A stretch of 40,542 bases of DNA from Macrocybe gigantea. Taxonomy: Eukaryota; Basidiomycota; Agaricomycetes; Agaricales; Callistosporiaceae. The notes beneath the pieces are model-generated. The model was not told the origin of the DNA. It was given only the letters and a program-made list of their open reading frames with translations, and made no database searches. Shown here piece by piece: positions 10,461-20,257 of the stretch (the stretch's first letter is position 1; each line of letters opens with the position of its first letter). The stretch spans positions 1 through 40,542 of the forward strand of contig SJRY01000010.1 of the NCBI GenBank assembly GCA_011319805.1, read 5' to 3'. A program made the position numbers and the translations under genes.

Positions 10461-11578
10461 GTTTTGAATCTTTGCCTTGACGTTGTCGATGGTGTCCAAA
10501 GTTTTCATTTATGTTTTAGATTGTCGCCTTGACGTTGTCAATGGTGTCTGAGCTTTTCATTTATGTTTTAGATCTTCGCCTTGATATTGTCAACAGTGAA
10601 TACTACAAACCAATTAGCTGCGATTAATACAAACGAACTTTTATACGTACTCTTGTCCTGGAGCTTCACCTTGACATTGTCGATGGCGTCCGAGCTTTTC
10701 ATTTATGTTTTAGATCTTCGCCTTGACATTGTCAATAGTGAACGCTACATGCTAATCAGTCATAATCAATGCGAACAAACTTCTATACGTACTCTTGTCC
10801 TGGATCTTCGCCTTGACGTTGTCGATGGTGTCTGTTCTATTCCTCCGTCTTCTCCCTCCCCTTATCTCACTCCAACTTCCTCTATCACCTCTTCGTTTAT
10901 GTTTTGGATCGTCGCCTTGACGTTGTCAATGGTGTCCGAAGAGTCCGTTCATGTTTTGAATCTTCGCCTTGATATTGTCGATGGTGTCCGAAGTTTTCGT
11001 TTATGTTTTAGACCTTCGCCTTGACGTTGTCGATGGTGTCCGATGTCTTCGCCTTGGCATTGTCAATGGTGAACGCTACATGCTAATCAGTTACAATCAA
11101 TGCGAACGAACCTTATACATACACACTCTTCATTGTCTTCCATCTTCGCCTCCACATTTTCAATGGTGTCCGATGAGCAGCTTGTTGTAATTCGAAAGAA
11201 TACAACTGCCGACTTTATATGCTGATGAGGATAGGAAGCTGTTCGTCGAGGGGAAAACTTCAGAGTAATCAGCTGCAATGAAGTTTATAGACTTTACTTT
11301 TTCTTGTCTTGAATCTTTGCTTTGACGTTGTCGATGGTGAAGAATGCTATTGTCAACGGGGCCTCCCGGAGAAGCCGGGAGGTTGTTTGTCTATGCGAAC
11401 ACAATAATTTGATCGGTTGTGACTCATGATGGATAGAAGCGGATGTCAAGACTTACTATTACTCGTCTTGAATCGTCGCCTTGATGTTATCGATGGCGTC
11501 GAAGGGAGTTCTTGTAATCGAGAGGTTTGACGGTCATCAATGCTGCTTGCCGGAGAAGGTGGCACGTCGTTTGTCCAC
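10461..11578 (-). repeat. Array of ubiquitin-gene fragments
   Basis: On the minus strand, about thirteen copies of a ~37-40 bp segment encode variants of DTIDNVKAKIQDK, which is residues 21-33 of ubiquitin. Approximate copies: 10461-10497, 10513-10548, 10565-10600, 10651-10690, 10706-10740, 10793-10832, 10900-10938, 10951-10989, 11005-11042, 11046-11070, 11132-11172, 11300-11340 and 11461-11501. Several (10793, 10651) end CAGGACAAGA|GTACGT, an exon-donor junction as in intron-bearing ubiquitin genes. Two later blocks, 11355-11391 (DKQPPGFSGR) and 11540-11578 (DKRRATFSGKQH), match the ubiquitin DQQRLIFAGKQL region. Copies between 10461 and 11045 sit about 50-60 bp apart and share the spacer ACATAAACGAAAACTTCGG. 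No full ubiquitin frame survives and there is no Arg-Gly-Gly end, so this is a scrambled pseudogene array. Confidence 0.75.
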
Positions 11579-11766
11579 TTCGGTCAAGGAAGCAGACGAA
11601 AAGGGGGAAAAGGTAGTACAAATTGGAAGTAAAGTGGATAGAAGTAGGTAGAATGTAGGAAAAGGAAACATAGGAGAAGGAAGTGAATAAAAGCAAGAAG
11701 GGTCAAAAAGTGACCGCCTTCGAGCTGCTTTTGCTAACGAAAGTAACTCGGAAGCGATCTCGACGC
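11579..11766. other. 3' flank of the transposase gene
   Basis: A purine-rich minus/plus stretch (repeated GAAGTAG, AAGGAAA) between the ubiquitin-derived array and the transposase stop codon. No gene seen. It may be transposase 3' untranslated sequence. Confidence 0.35.
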
Positions 11767-14700
11767 TCAATTCAAATTTGCGAATGCATGATGGTCGACA
11801 AATTTGTTGACATAGAAAGTCTTGAAGTTATCGAGTGAATCATGCATTGTGAATGCTGGGTTGATGAAATCCGCTGTTTGATAGGCGGGTAACAGGTGAA
11901 CGGCTCGGTAGATGGCATCGACGTGAATCACAGCAAGGCGCGCAGTCTCGCCGTCGTCCTCGTAATCAGGGACCGTTTTCCAGAGACCCATGTCTTCATC
12001 AGGTTCGTTGCCTACGAATGAGTACCATTGGATTAACGCGCATTGATATTCTTTGCTTTGATGTTCGAATGAAAAGAAAAGGAAAACTCGTCCTATTTCG
12101 AAGCCGCGTGCTCCTTCGAGATCAGGGTCTGAATTGATGAGAACACAGTCATATCACGGATTTCCTCGTCGCCAAGACGATGTTGCTCGAATGTGTTCAC
12201 GGCGCATTCCATGGACACCACTAAGGTCGCTAGGCGCGTGAAACGTAGCAATCGCAGAACCAAATATGCTGAGTTTGCTGTCAATCTGAAGGCGTGAATT
12301 TCGCAATGCATCAACAACACATGCTTCTGAATCAGGAGCGAGCTGTTGACATAGGAATTCCTTGATGAGGTCTGGGAAATTCGGTCTTTGAAGCGCATAT
12401 GTGGTCCTGAGCATGGTTGCCTTTCGTACTGTGAGGAGACCTTTGTGAGGCGGTGAAGGAGAAGTCGTGTAGCCAACTTACATGGATATAAGGGGAGTCT
12501 GACCTCAGCTTGTACATTGGGGTCATCGATGATTTCGCCTTGTCCATCCTCATCAAACTCGTTCATCTCGTCCATATTTCCTGCACCTTCACCAGCAGCA
12601 CTTGGATTGACGGCTTCAGCATTGAAGGCTTCCGTGTTGAGGTCTTCAGCATCCGCAAGACTGGCAGCTAAATGACTGTCATATCATCATTGGTGAGAAT
12701 GATAGAATAAAACCTTACCAAGCAGTCTTTCTTCTTCGGCAAGGCAAGTTCCTTCTAACATGCCGCGGTTTGCGAAGTCCGTGCGGGCAGCTGCTAATTG
12801 ATCAAGCCATTGGTTTGTGACAAGCATCTGACCCAGGGCTTCATGATGGTTGGATCGTCGCCACGGTTCCTTGACAGCCCTTATGTGTTTGGATTCCGTT
12901 ATTGAGGAACAAAGACCATTCGGCGCCCCAAATTGGCGAATGTTGTAATGATAATGGACCATAGAATGTTGACGTGGAAGCAAGAAATCGGACCTAATGC
13001 TGGTTGAGATAAAGATCTCACGGTGTTCGTGAAACCTCTCGAGCGCGTCTTGTAGCTGGCAGAGATTTTCATCTGTTATTACATCCTTTCGCGCGATATA
13101 ACAGAACTCGAGGAATGTGCGCAGAGTGCGCACAATGCCGCTTGGGACATGACCTTGTATCGCCAGCAGGTAAATCTAAATAGACCATTTTATAGCTTAT
13201 TGAACAGAAGATCGTCATACTTGAACTGACCTTCATGAGTGCTTTGGAGTCGTCGCCAGTCCATTGTTTGAATCCACAGCCTTGTGCGAAGCGTCGGAGG
13301 CCAGAGAAGGGAGGAGCCACTGCTATTCTAAACAATGGATGAGTTTGTTCTACGATGTCAGAGTTGTTCATAACTTACCGTCGATCAATGTCATCCATGA
13401 TTGCATTGGCCTCGGCGGTTGTGTGGCGAGAATTGATGTAGTCTTGTACCCATTCAACCAAATGATCTTTGAATGTTCCCTTGATTAGCTGGTGGAGAAG
13501 ATCGGGTGCAAGGACTTCGTGGATATCCACGCGTTCGAAGTCATTAGTAAATGGCTGTCGATAAGGTTGAATTAGTATTGAAAACCATAACTACATCAGT
13601 AGCGTACCACGACATCAGCGATGATGCCAAATTTTTCCCATAATTCGCAAACTCGCCATTCGTTCACTAGCATTTCCGTAAACCGCCGAGAACGTAGGAA
13701 CTTGGACAATTCGCTGTCGAGATTATCTCGTTCTGCTTGGCATCTAAAAGTAGAAATCATTAAGAGAAGAGGACGATCGAAATATTGACTTACTTGGCAC
13801 ACCAATCCTGTACAATACAGCCCAGTTGTACCTGTTCCAGATAATCGGCTATATAAGGCCCAATTCCCCATAGAACGCGGCGATAGTGTCCGTCGGGGCA
13901 GCGGTAGACTTCGGGAATTGTTTCACCATGCTGAAGAGATTCAAGGATGAGCGAGAGGGATGTGTGATAAAGCTTGCGGCGAAATTTGCGAAATTCGACA
14001 CTTTTTGCATGCTTCTTGTCAACTGAAAAGGTTTGAATAATCCTGCTAGAAAAGAACAAGAAATGTTTACCCACTTTTTGGAATGGACAAGAAGCCGATT
14101 AGTATAAGACCGGCACCATGAGCACGCCTAACGTTGTTGTGTATATTTCCAATTGAACCATAAAGTGGCCAGTACTCGACATGGCCAGTTGCAACAGAAA
14201 CCGTCGTCTTGTCGCTGCTGAGGATGATGGGAACAAACATCGCGCCGTGTGTTCCCGGATCTTCTGCAATGATATCCTGAATCGTCAAGTATTTAATCAG
14301 TACATTTCGAGGACGAGCGATATGATTATTACTTGCAGCTTGTTTCCAAGCCCAATTGCCAGACATGAAATGCTCGTAGCAACGGTTTTTTTGCATCATA
14401 CTGCCGATATGGAGCATAGTCGAATGACGTGGCGAAATCGGGATTTTCCAACATGTTTTTGAATAGCAGACGAGGGTCGCGGAACCAGATGGTATATTCC
14501 TGTTGCATCCATGATGGAATTTCTTGTGGAAGCGGGCCATCATATGATAGAGAGGCGCTCTGCCATGGAACACCGCCGATATCTGTTCTATCAATGGTAT
14601 GATACAATTCTTGATGGCGAAGGAATGGCGGCGAATCGTGATGGCGCACCATCGACGCGGCCCATAACTGGAACAGCTTGTCAGCATTGCCAGCTGAGAT

Positions 14701-15329
14701 TTTGAGGTCCTTGTAGAGGAATTCCGCCGTTTCAAATGCAAGGCGATTTTTGTATGGTGCCCAATCATTTGGCTGCTGGCTTTCAACAATGGGCGGCGCC
14801 TGGGGATTCTCTAGTGGCACGCCATCCTCATCGCATGGTTCAGCTGTTGATTTCCTTTTAACGAATTTTAATCCGAATGTGATATTCATGTAAGCTACTC
14901 ACCAGTCATGAACGGGTGGTATTTGGTAGAAATTGTTGGATATTCAGGTTCATCTGGTGAATGTGGGCGCGAAGAAAAGCACGGAGGGGAGCTAGGCATT
15001 CCGGCATAGGGCATGTCGATGTCCTCATCAGCGATAGCGGGGCTCGGTATATTGAATGCCGCAAACAGGTCCGAGTTTGGAATGTCCAGTTCCATTTCCA
15101 TATCAGAATCAGCATCAATGGTGAGTCGTCGTGGTGGAGCAAACCTATTCATCTGAGATGTCAGAATAGATCCTCTACTATTCTGACTTAGCGGCTCGTT
15201 ATTGTTGTGTTTTGCCTGAATATGTTTTGTTCGTCCAGCCTGTGTCCGGAATTCTTGGGTACAGCTTTCGAACGGGCATGGAAACCAAAGTGTAGGTGGT
15301 GCAACGTGCTTTGTTGGTTGTCTAGGCAT
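11767..15329 (-). CDS. Plavaka-type DNA transposase with C2H2 finger
   Basis: The transposase of a fungal Plavaka DNA transposon (cut-and-paste type, nuclear). It opens with a C2H2 finger, CPFESCTQEF..TKHIQAKH, for DNA binding. Family blocks follow in order: CDEDGVPLENPQ, NDWAPYKNRLAFETAEF, GGVPWQSASLSYDGPLP, THGAMFVPIILSSDKTTVS, VRRAHGAG, YRCPDGHYRRVLWGIGPYI, HEVLAPDLLHQLIKGTFKDH, HYHYNIRQFGAPNGLCSSI, SDLSGVHGMRREHIRA and FKTFYVNKFVDHHAF near the end. Exons are joined by short introns; the joints I tested keep the frame (for example G|gtgagt..aacag|CT after 14920), so it may still be functional. Start is ATG 15327-15329 (MPRQPTKH); an in-frame ATG at 15374 would add 15 residues. TGA at 11767-11769. 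It shares a 158-bp divergent promoter with the next gene. Confidence 0.88.
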
Positions 15330-15487
15330 GTTCTCAATGAGGTTCTCGACTTGAGAAAAAAAATTCAAGTTCAATTGAATATAGCCAACGTGGCATGGGG
15401 CCAGCGATCACTGGTGCGATTCGGTATACCAAAACAAATTTGTCAAGTCCATTGCGGCCAATATTCCACGTCAACCACACACCACTT
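15330..15487. promoter_or_regulatory. Divergent promoter between transposase and partner gene
   Basis: A 158-bp gap separates the two head-to-head start codons (15329 on minus, 15488 on plus), so both promoters and 5' leaders must lie here or overlap. No convincing TATA box seen. The short gap suggests co-regulation of the two transposon genes. Confidence 0.5.
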
Positions 15488-18400
15488 ATGCCGCCAAAGA
15501 AAAAGACCGAGCCCGCCGAAACTGATCGCGTTACACGGCAAGGAAATGCTGGAAAGCATCCTGGGACCGTCGCAGAGGATGCCTTGAGGACGCGAAGGCC
15601 ACGCCGCGACAAAGAGGTCATCGAGGCGGAGAAAAAGCAGAAACAGGAACGAAAGGAGGTAAAAGAGCGGCTCAAGCTGGAAGAAGCCGCCAGGAAAGCG
15701 AATGCACAACGTCTGGTCGATGAGTTCCGAACTGAACAGGCCGCAGCGGCTGATGACGAAGGTGTCATGGAGGCATTGGCGAAGTTGCAGTGTACATGTT
15801 CCTGTGGCATTGTTTTGAGCTAAGGCTGAGGCTATTTTATCAGCAGGGAAAAAGGACATATCGACTATCCCAGAGTCGAATGCCACGGGGTCACAGAGCA
15901 GGAAGCGCAAAGGCAACGATGACGTAGCAGCTCCATTAGAAGCTGGAGACGAGAAGGAGGCCACTGGTGCTTCGAAGCCCAAGAAGGCTAAAGTGGGCAG
16001 TGTCGACAATCCATCTGTCCCAACACGACGCCCTCATCAATGCGACGCGAAGAAAGCTGGCCAGTCTGGAGGACAAACGAATGCAACGGCCAAGGTTGCT
16101 GACAATCCACCTCCCCCACCGCGACCTCAACCACGTCCCAAAAACAAGGCCCAGCCCACGGACAAAGGCGCAACGGCCAAGGTTGCTGCCGACCCATCTC
16201 CCCAACGCAGCCTCGCCAGACGAAGGCCAAGCCCATGGGTAAAGCCACTGCATCTTCCGGAGCTACCCTCGGAAATGTGGCGAAGGAAGTCACATCATCC
16301 GCAGCTCCAGCGCAAGGTCCGCCTCAGCATACCACTGGAAAGAACACCGAGGCTGCCAAGGAGCCGATTGGCCCCCCGTTTATTCGGAAAAAAAGAACCA
16401 ATGAAACTGGCAACGAAGAGGGTCCTGAAACGCCTGTCCTGTCAAAGAAGGTCAAACACAGTGACAAGGGCAAGAACAAAGCCCAGCCCTTGAGACGCAC
16501 CGGTATGTCATCTTTTTTCACATCCTCGCTCAATGGACTATGACAAGAAACCCTAGAGACGATGCTTGAAGTGACAGCGGATGGAGAGCTGGCATTGCGG
16601 AAACCTACTGATTCAGACGTCGAGATGCTGGATGGCGAAACTCCTCGCCAGGAGGGCTTCAAGGGCAGGAAGATCAGGAATGACGACCCAGAAGAGGTTG
16701 AAGAAGTGCCGTTTGTGACACCAGTTGCATTGCAGAGGAAGACGAAGGCAGCAGTGCCAGTTGTCGAATTGGATGCAGATGATTCTGAAGGCGAACAAGT
16801 GCTGAGGATGAAGGAGAAGAACAAGAAGGGCAAATGCCCTGACAGCATGAAGCGCAAGGTGAGCAACGAGGTCAGGTCGTGTACCAGCTGATATTCCTTG
16901 ATATTGATGATAACAATATGGCTTCCAAATATAGGAACACTCTACCGCCGCTCCGGCAGCCGAGTTACGTGGCTCCTCCTGATATCTCACAATTGCTCAC
17001 ACCTGTCTCTAGAGTTCCCAAAGGCTCTCGACCTACGTCTGGATCCAACAAAGGCGGCGGCAGCAGTGCTCGCACGGCGGTACCCAAGGTGCCCCTCAGC
17101 ACCTGCACGGATATGTCGGCTGCCACGGCACCTAAGACCACGGCACCCAAGACCGCGGCATCCGATCCGATGGCACGTGGTACGAAGCCGACCATGCTAA
17201 TCACGGGATCTCGCAAGGCCCCCGATTCCACGACCACCAGCAATGCGCTGACTCCAGTCCCGCCACTCCCCAAATCCTCTATGACATCCTGGACCACTTC
17301 TTCACACAGCATCATTGCTAATCGACCTGTTGAGGTTCAAGGCCTAGGCCAGAAGTCCAAGAAGGCACAAACAACGACCGAGACGAACGAAGATGCCCAG
17401 CCCGAGACCAGCGATGATTCTCTTGAGAGGCAAGCTGCTCTGGCCAGCCCCATCAAAGGATCAACTTCCAGGAAAGAGGACAAGGTAAAATTGGAATTTC
17501 ATTCCTCTTCAGCATCTGCTGACTCGCAACCTTTAGACAAACATCAAAATAAGGCGGCGCGGCCCGGCGCAAGACAAGCTCATCCCTAAGGAAGCCTCTG
17601 AAAGATTCACTAGCATCGTCCTTCCTTACTGGCATCAAAAGTTCGCCACCCAGGATAAGGCTTGGAAACCCTTAGGTGACGACGAGCGTGAAGTACTCAA
17701 GGGCATCTGTGACCTTGTGTTTGGTGACGAGCTCAAGTTGGACCTTTCCTCGGACAGTGAAGCATGGAAAAAGGTAAGGCCATTTGTTTTGGTGGTGCGT
17801 TTACTGATTCCCCTCCAGGTCACTGCCTCCGTGTCACAGTTCCGCAACAAGATGAAGACAGTTGCCTTTCAAGTTGTTCAAAACGACTACCTTGCTCGAC
17901 ATGCTGATGACCAGGATGCAATCAAAAATGCACAGAAGAGGATCGAGTATGGCAAGGACTTATGTGGTGAAGGGGAATGGAAGTTCCTCTACGGGACTGT
18001 TACCGGGGTATGTATCCCATCATGATTTAGCATGTTTAACAAAATAATGACCATCATGATAACAGAGCGAGTGGGACGATGTCTACATGAGCAAAATGAT
18101 TCTGAAGACATTCGCAGTCCACTTCAGCTATGCGACGCCATCAAAGACCCTCAAGAACTTTAGAGTAGGCCATCCCAAAGCAAGCATCGCGCTGGCCATT
18201 ACTGCAGTACGTGATATTACTGCACCATTTGCATGTATTGATTTTCACGCAGGTGGAACATGCCCTTCGAATGTATCGCGACAATAATCTGGAGTACTCC
18301 AATGGCACACTCTCCGTCAAGAAGTCTGAACTCATCTCTGAGAAAGCCAAACGCACCGCTAAACATGACTTCAGTGGCAGCAATTATGACTCCTGCACTC

Positions 18401-19023
18401 AAGGCTGGCTGTCCAACCTCGAAGATGAGCAGAAAGATGATCCAGCATTCTTCCAAATGATCTGCAAGCGAGCGAGGGAACTGAACAATCCTGGAAACAG
18501 AGCCTCAGATAAATCCTTGCAGAACGACAGTCAGGACAAGTTTGCCCTGGTCCGAGAGGATCCCCAATTCCTCGCGCGTGCCTCTTTGAGACACAACAGA
18601 CATAAGAAAATTAGCCAAGATGAAGACATCATGCACAAAGGTGGCGACAATAACGAGGCAGGAGGTCACTTTCATGGCGAAGAAGGTGCAATTGACAGCG
18701 ATGGTGCTAGCACCAGCGACACAGAAGATGATGGAGTGGACAATGGTGACGAAGCAAACGACAACAGAGTGGATGATGATGGCAGAAACTCCGACAGTGA
18801 TGGCTCCGAGGTGGTGAATACCAAGAAAGCAAAACAACAAGATGATGACCTGGATATCGTCTTTTACTCAAGTGATGATGACTATTATAATCAAGATGGT
18901 GAGGAATCGAACCAAAATAACTTGGACGACGATGCTGTTGATGAGGCCTATGACACCAATGAAGCCTGCGACACCAACAACACCAATGATGCTACCTGGA
19001 AGCTTACTGATGACGAATTCTAA
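15488..19023 (+). CDS. Unrecognised transposon-linked protein, Lys/Pro-rich with acidic tail
   Basis: I do not know a named family for it, although similar proteins seem common near Plavaka transposases in mushroom genomes (recollection, not checked). Start ATG 15488 gives MPPKKKTEPAETDRVTRQ. The N-terminal half is basic, Pro/Ala/Lys-rich and NLS-like (SRKRKG, RKKRTNE, KPKKAKV), with a helical charged stretch (EAEKKQKQERKEVKERL). A globular part begins about 17590: ERFTSIVLPYWHQKF, DDEREVLKGICDLVFG, FRNKMKTVAFQVVQNDY, GEGEWKFLYGTVTG, MILKTFAVHFSYATPSKTL, VEHALRMYRDNN. The tail is very acidic (many D/E runs) and ends TWKLTDDEF. Introns include 16502-16555, 16859-16934 and 18217-18252 (approximate). 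One C seems missing at 16200-16203, where frames change inside a Pro-rich repeat. Probably nuclear; chromatin or transposition accessory role is a guess. Confidence 0.6.
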
Positions 19024-19941
19024 ATGATGGTAAGCTCACCAGCTAGCATGAAATGCCATGAACCCTTTCTGACATTGATGACCACCCAGGATTAAATTTT
19101 CATTTTCGGAGAACTGAGCTTTTTCGATCAGCTTATTGCTCCCCCTTACCCTTTTTGTATACTTTTTCATGGTTGCACCATGTTATTGCTACTTTTTGCC
19201 ACTTTATGATACTTTTTCATGGTTCTGCAATGTAATGATTTCACCTGCAGGGTTTTAATGAGACATTTTCGTGCTTTTCATCTCCTTGTGGGTATTTGAG
19301 TGCACTTTACTGCTCCTTTGAAACAGCAAGAAAAATATCCTTTGGCCTTATACCCTCTTTTCACGTCTTTGAAAATACTTTTCTCCTTCAAATGTGCATC
19401 TTTAAGCTACTTCTTTTATGATACTCAACTGGTCATGCATGAACAAAGTATCAAAAAGGGCCAAAAAATTGCAAAATGTTGCTAAAAGCCAAAAAAAGGT
19501 TTCTGACTGGCCTTGAGAAAATACATTTTTACTTTTAGAAGCACAGGAAAAGGAGCAGGGGTCAGGTACTTTACATGTACTTGGGATCCTACTTGAGCAT
19601 GCTTGGGACTCCCCCAAAGGATGAAAAGGAGCAAAAAGTACACTAAAGTAAATTAGGGTTTTGCTGATGTAAGTAAAAAAGAAAAAATACTTCAAGCCAT
19701 TAAATTTAGATAGAATGAGCATTTACTGCGAGAACCACGCAGAGCTCTAACGAATGCTACTCACCCTGGAAATTGCAATGAAACTGGGGTTTCGAACTTA
19801 TGTGAGGCGCCATGGCTTCCTTGAGTTTACACCAGCGATTCAAATCCTCCTTTCAATCTTCGCTTAGCTCCCACAGAGCTGTTGGGCATTTGATGGCAAG
19901 GTCTGAAAGTTTCGGGAATAATGCTTCCAAACTTTGGAGCA
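19024..19941. other. A/T-rich flank with short repeated motifs
   Basis: No gene. The 16-bp ATACTTTTTCATGGTT occurs at 19159-19174 and 19209-19224, 50 bp apart. TACTTTTTGC at 19190-19199 recurs inverted (GCAAAAAGTA) at 19631-19640, and AAAAAGTA-like words are scattered on both strands. Such subterminal clustering is what the end of a DNA transposon can look like. I could not define terminal inverted repeats or a target duplication for the Plavaka unit. Confidence 0.4.
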
Positions 19942-19946
19942 TTGTG
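19942..19946. repeat. Target site duplication, left copy (TTGTG)
   Basis: TTGTG immediately before the LTR at 19947; the same five bases follow the other LTR at 25739-25743. A 5-bp duplication is usual for copia integrases. Confidence 0.92.
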
Positions 19947-20257
19947 TGTTGAAACTGGACCCAAGCTAGGAAGCTCTTGAGCTAGAATGGACTACTTACG
20001 TTAGTGGATTGTTGGAGGTCAGTCTTACTGCGTAGGCTTGGTTGAGTGAAACTCGGTTGTTGTGATTAGCATACTACATAGGACATATTTATACATATCT
20101 AAGTGGCGCACAGACCATCAGGGTTGAGGGTGCGCTCACTAATCCTAGTGATAATAGCGCAGGGTATGACTGAGCATACAGGCTGCGCTTGTGAAGCCAA
20201 GAAAATTAGGGCAGAGGGAAAATGGTAGGGCGCAGGGTTGCTGCCACATTTTCAACA
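19947..20257 (-). repeat. 3' LTR of the copia element
   Basis: 311 bp, TG..CA ends with an 8-bp terminal inversion (TGTTGAAA/TTTCAACA). Matches the LTR at 25428-25738 base for base as far as I can read. The pol frame ends six bases inside it: its TGA stop (20252-20254) lies within the element's TGTTGA. Confidence 0.95.

Noticed and set aside
10581..11024. A plus-strand repeat protein with LRR-like VLDLRLDVVDGV units
   Set aside because: The same DNA read on the minus strand gives ubiquitin residues 21-33 again and again with splice donors; the LRR look is the antisense shadow of that repeat.
10461..11070. CRISPR-like array of regular repeats
   Set aside because: Eukaryotic context, spacers are themselves repeated and the repeats are coding remnants of ubiquitin.
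16324..16866. Minus-strand 180-codon frame, partly hydrophobic
   Set aside because: It overlaps exons and an intron of the plus-strand partner gene and arises from its Ser/Lys-rich codons.
19780..19870. Possible tRNA from a GATTCAAATCC B-box-like word
   Set aside because: No matching A box, no cloverleaf that I could fold, no terminator of T residues in the right place.
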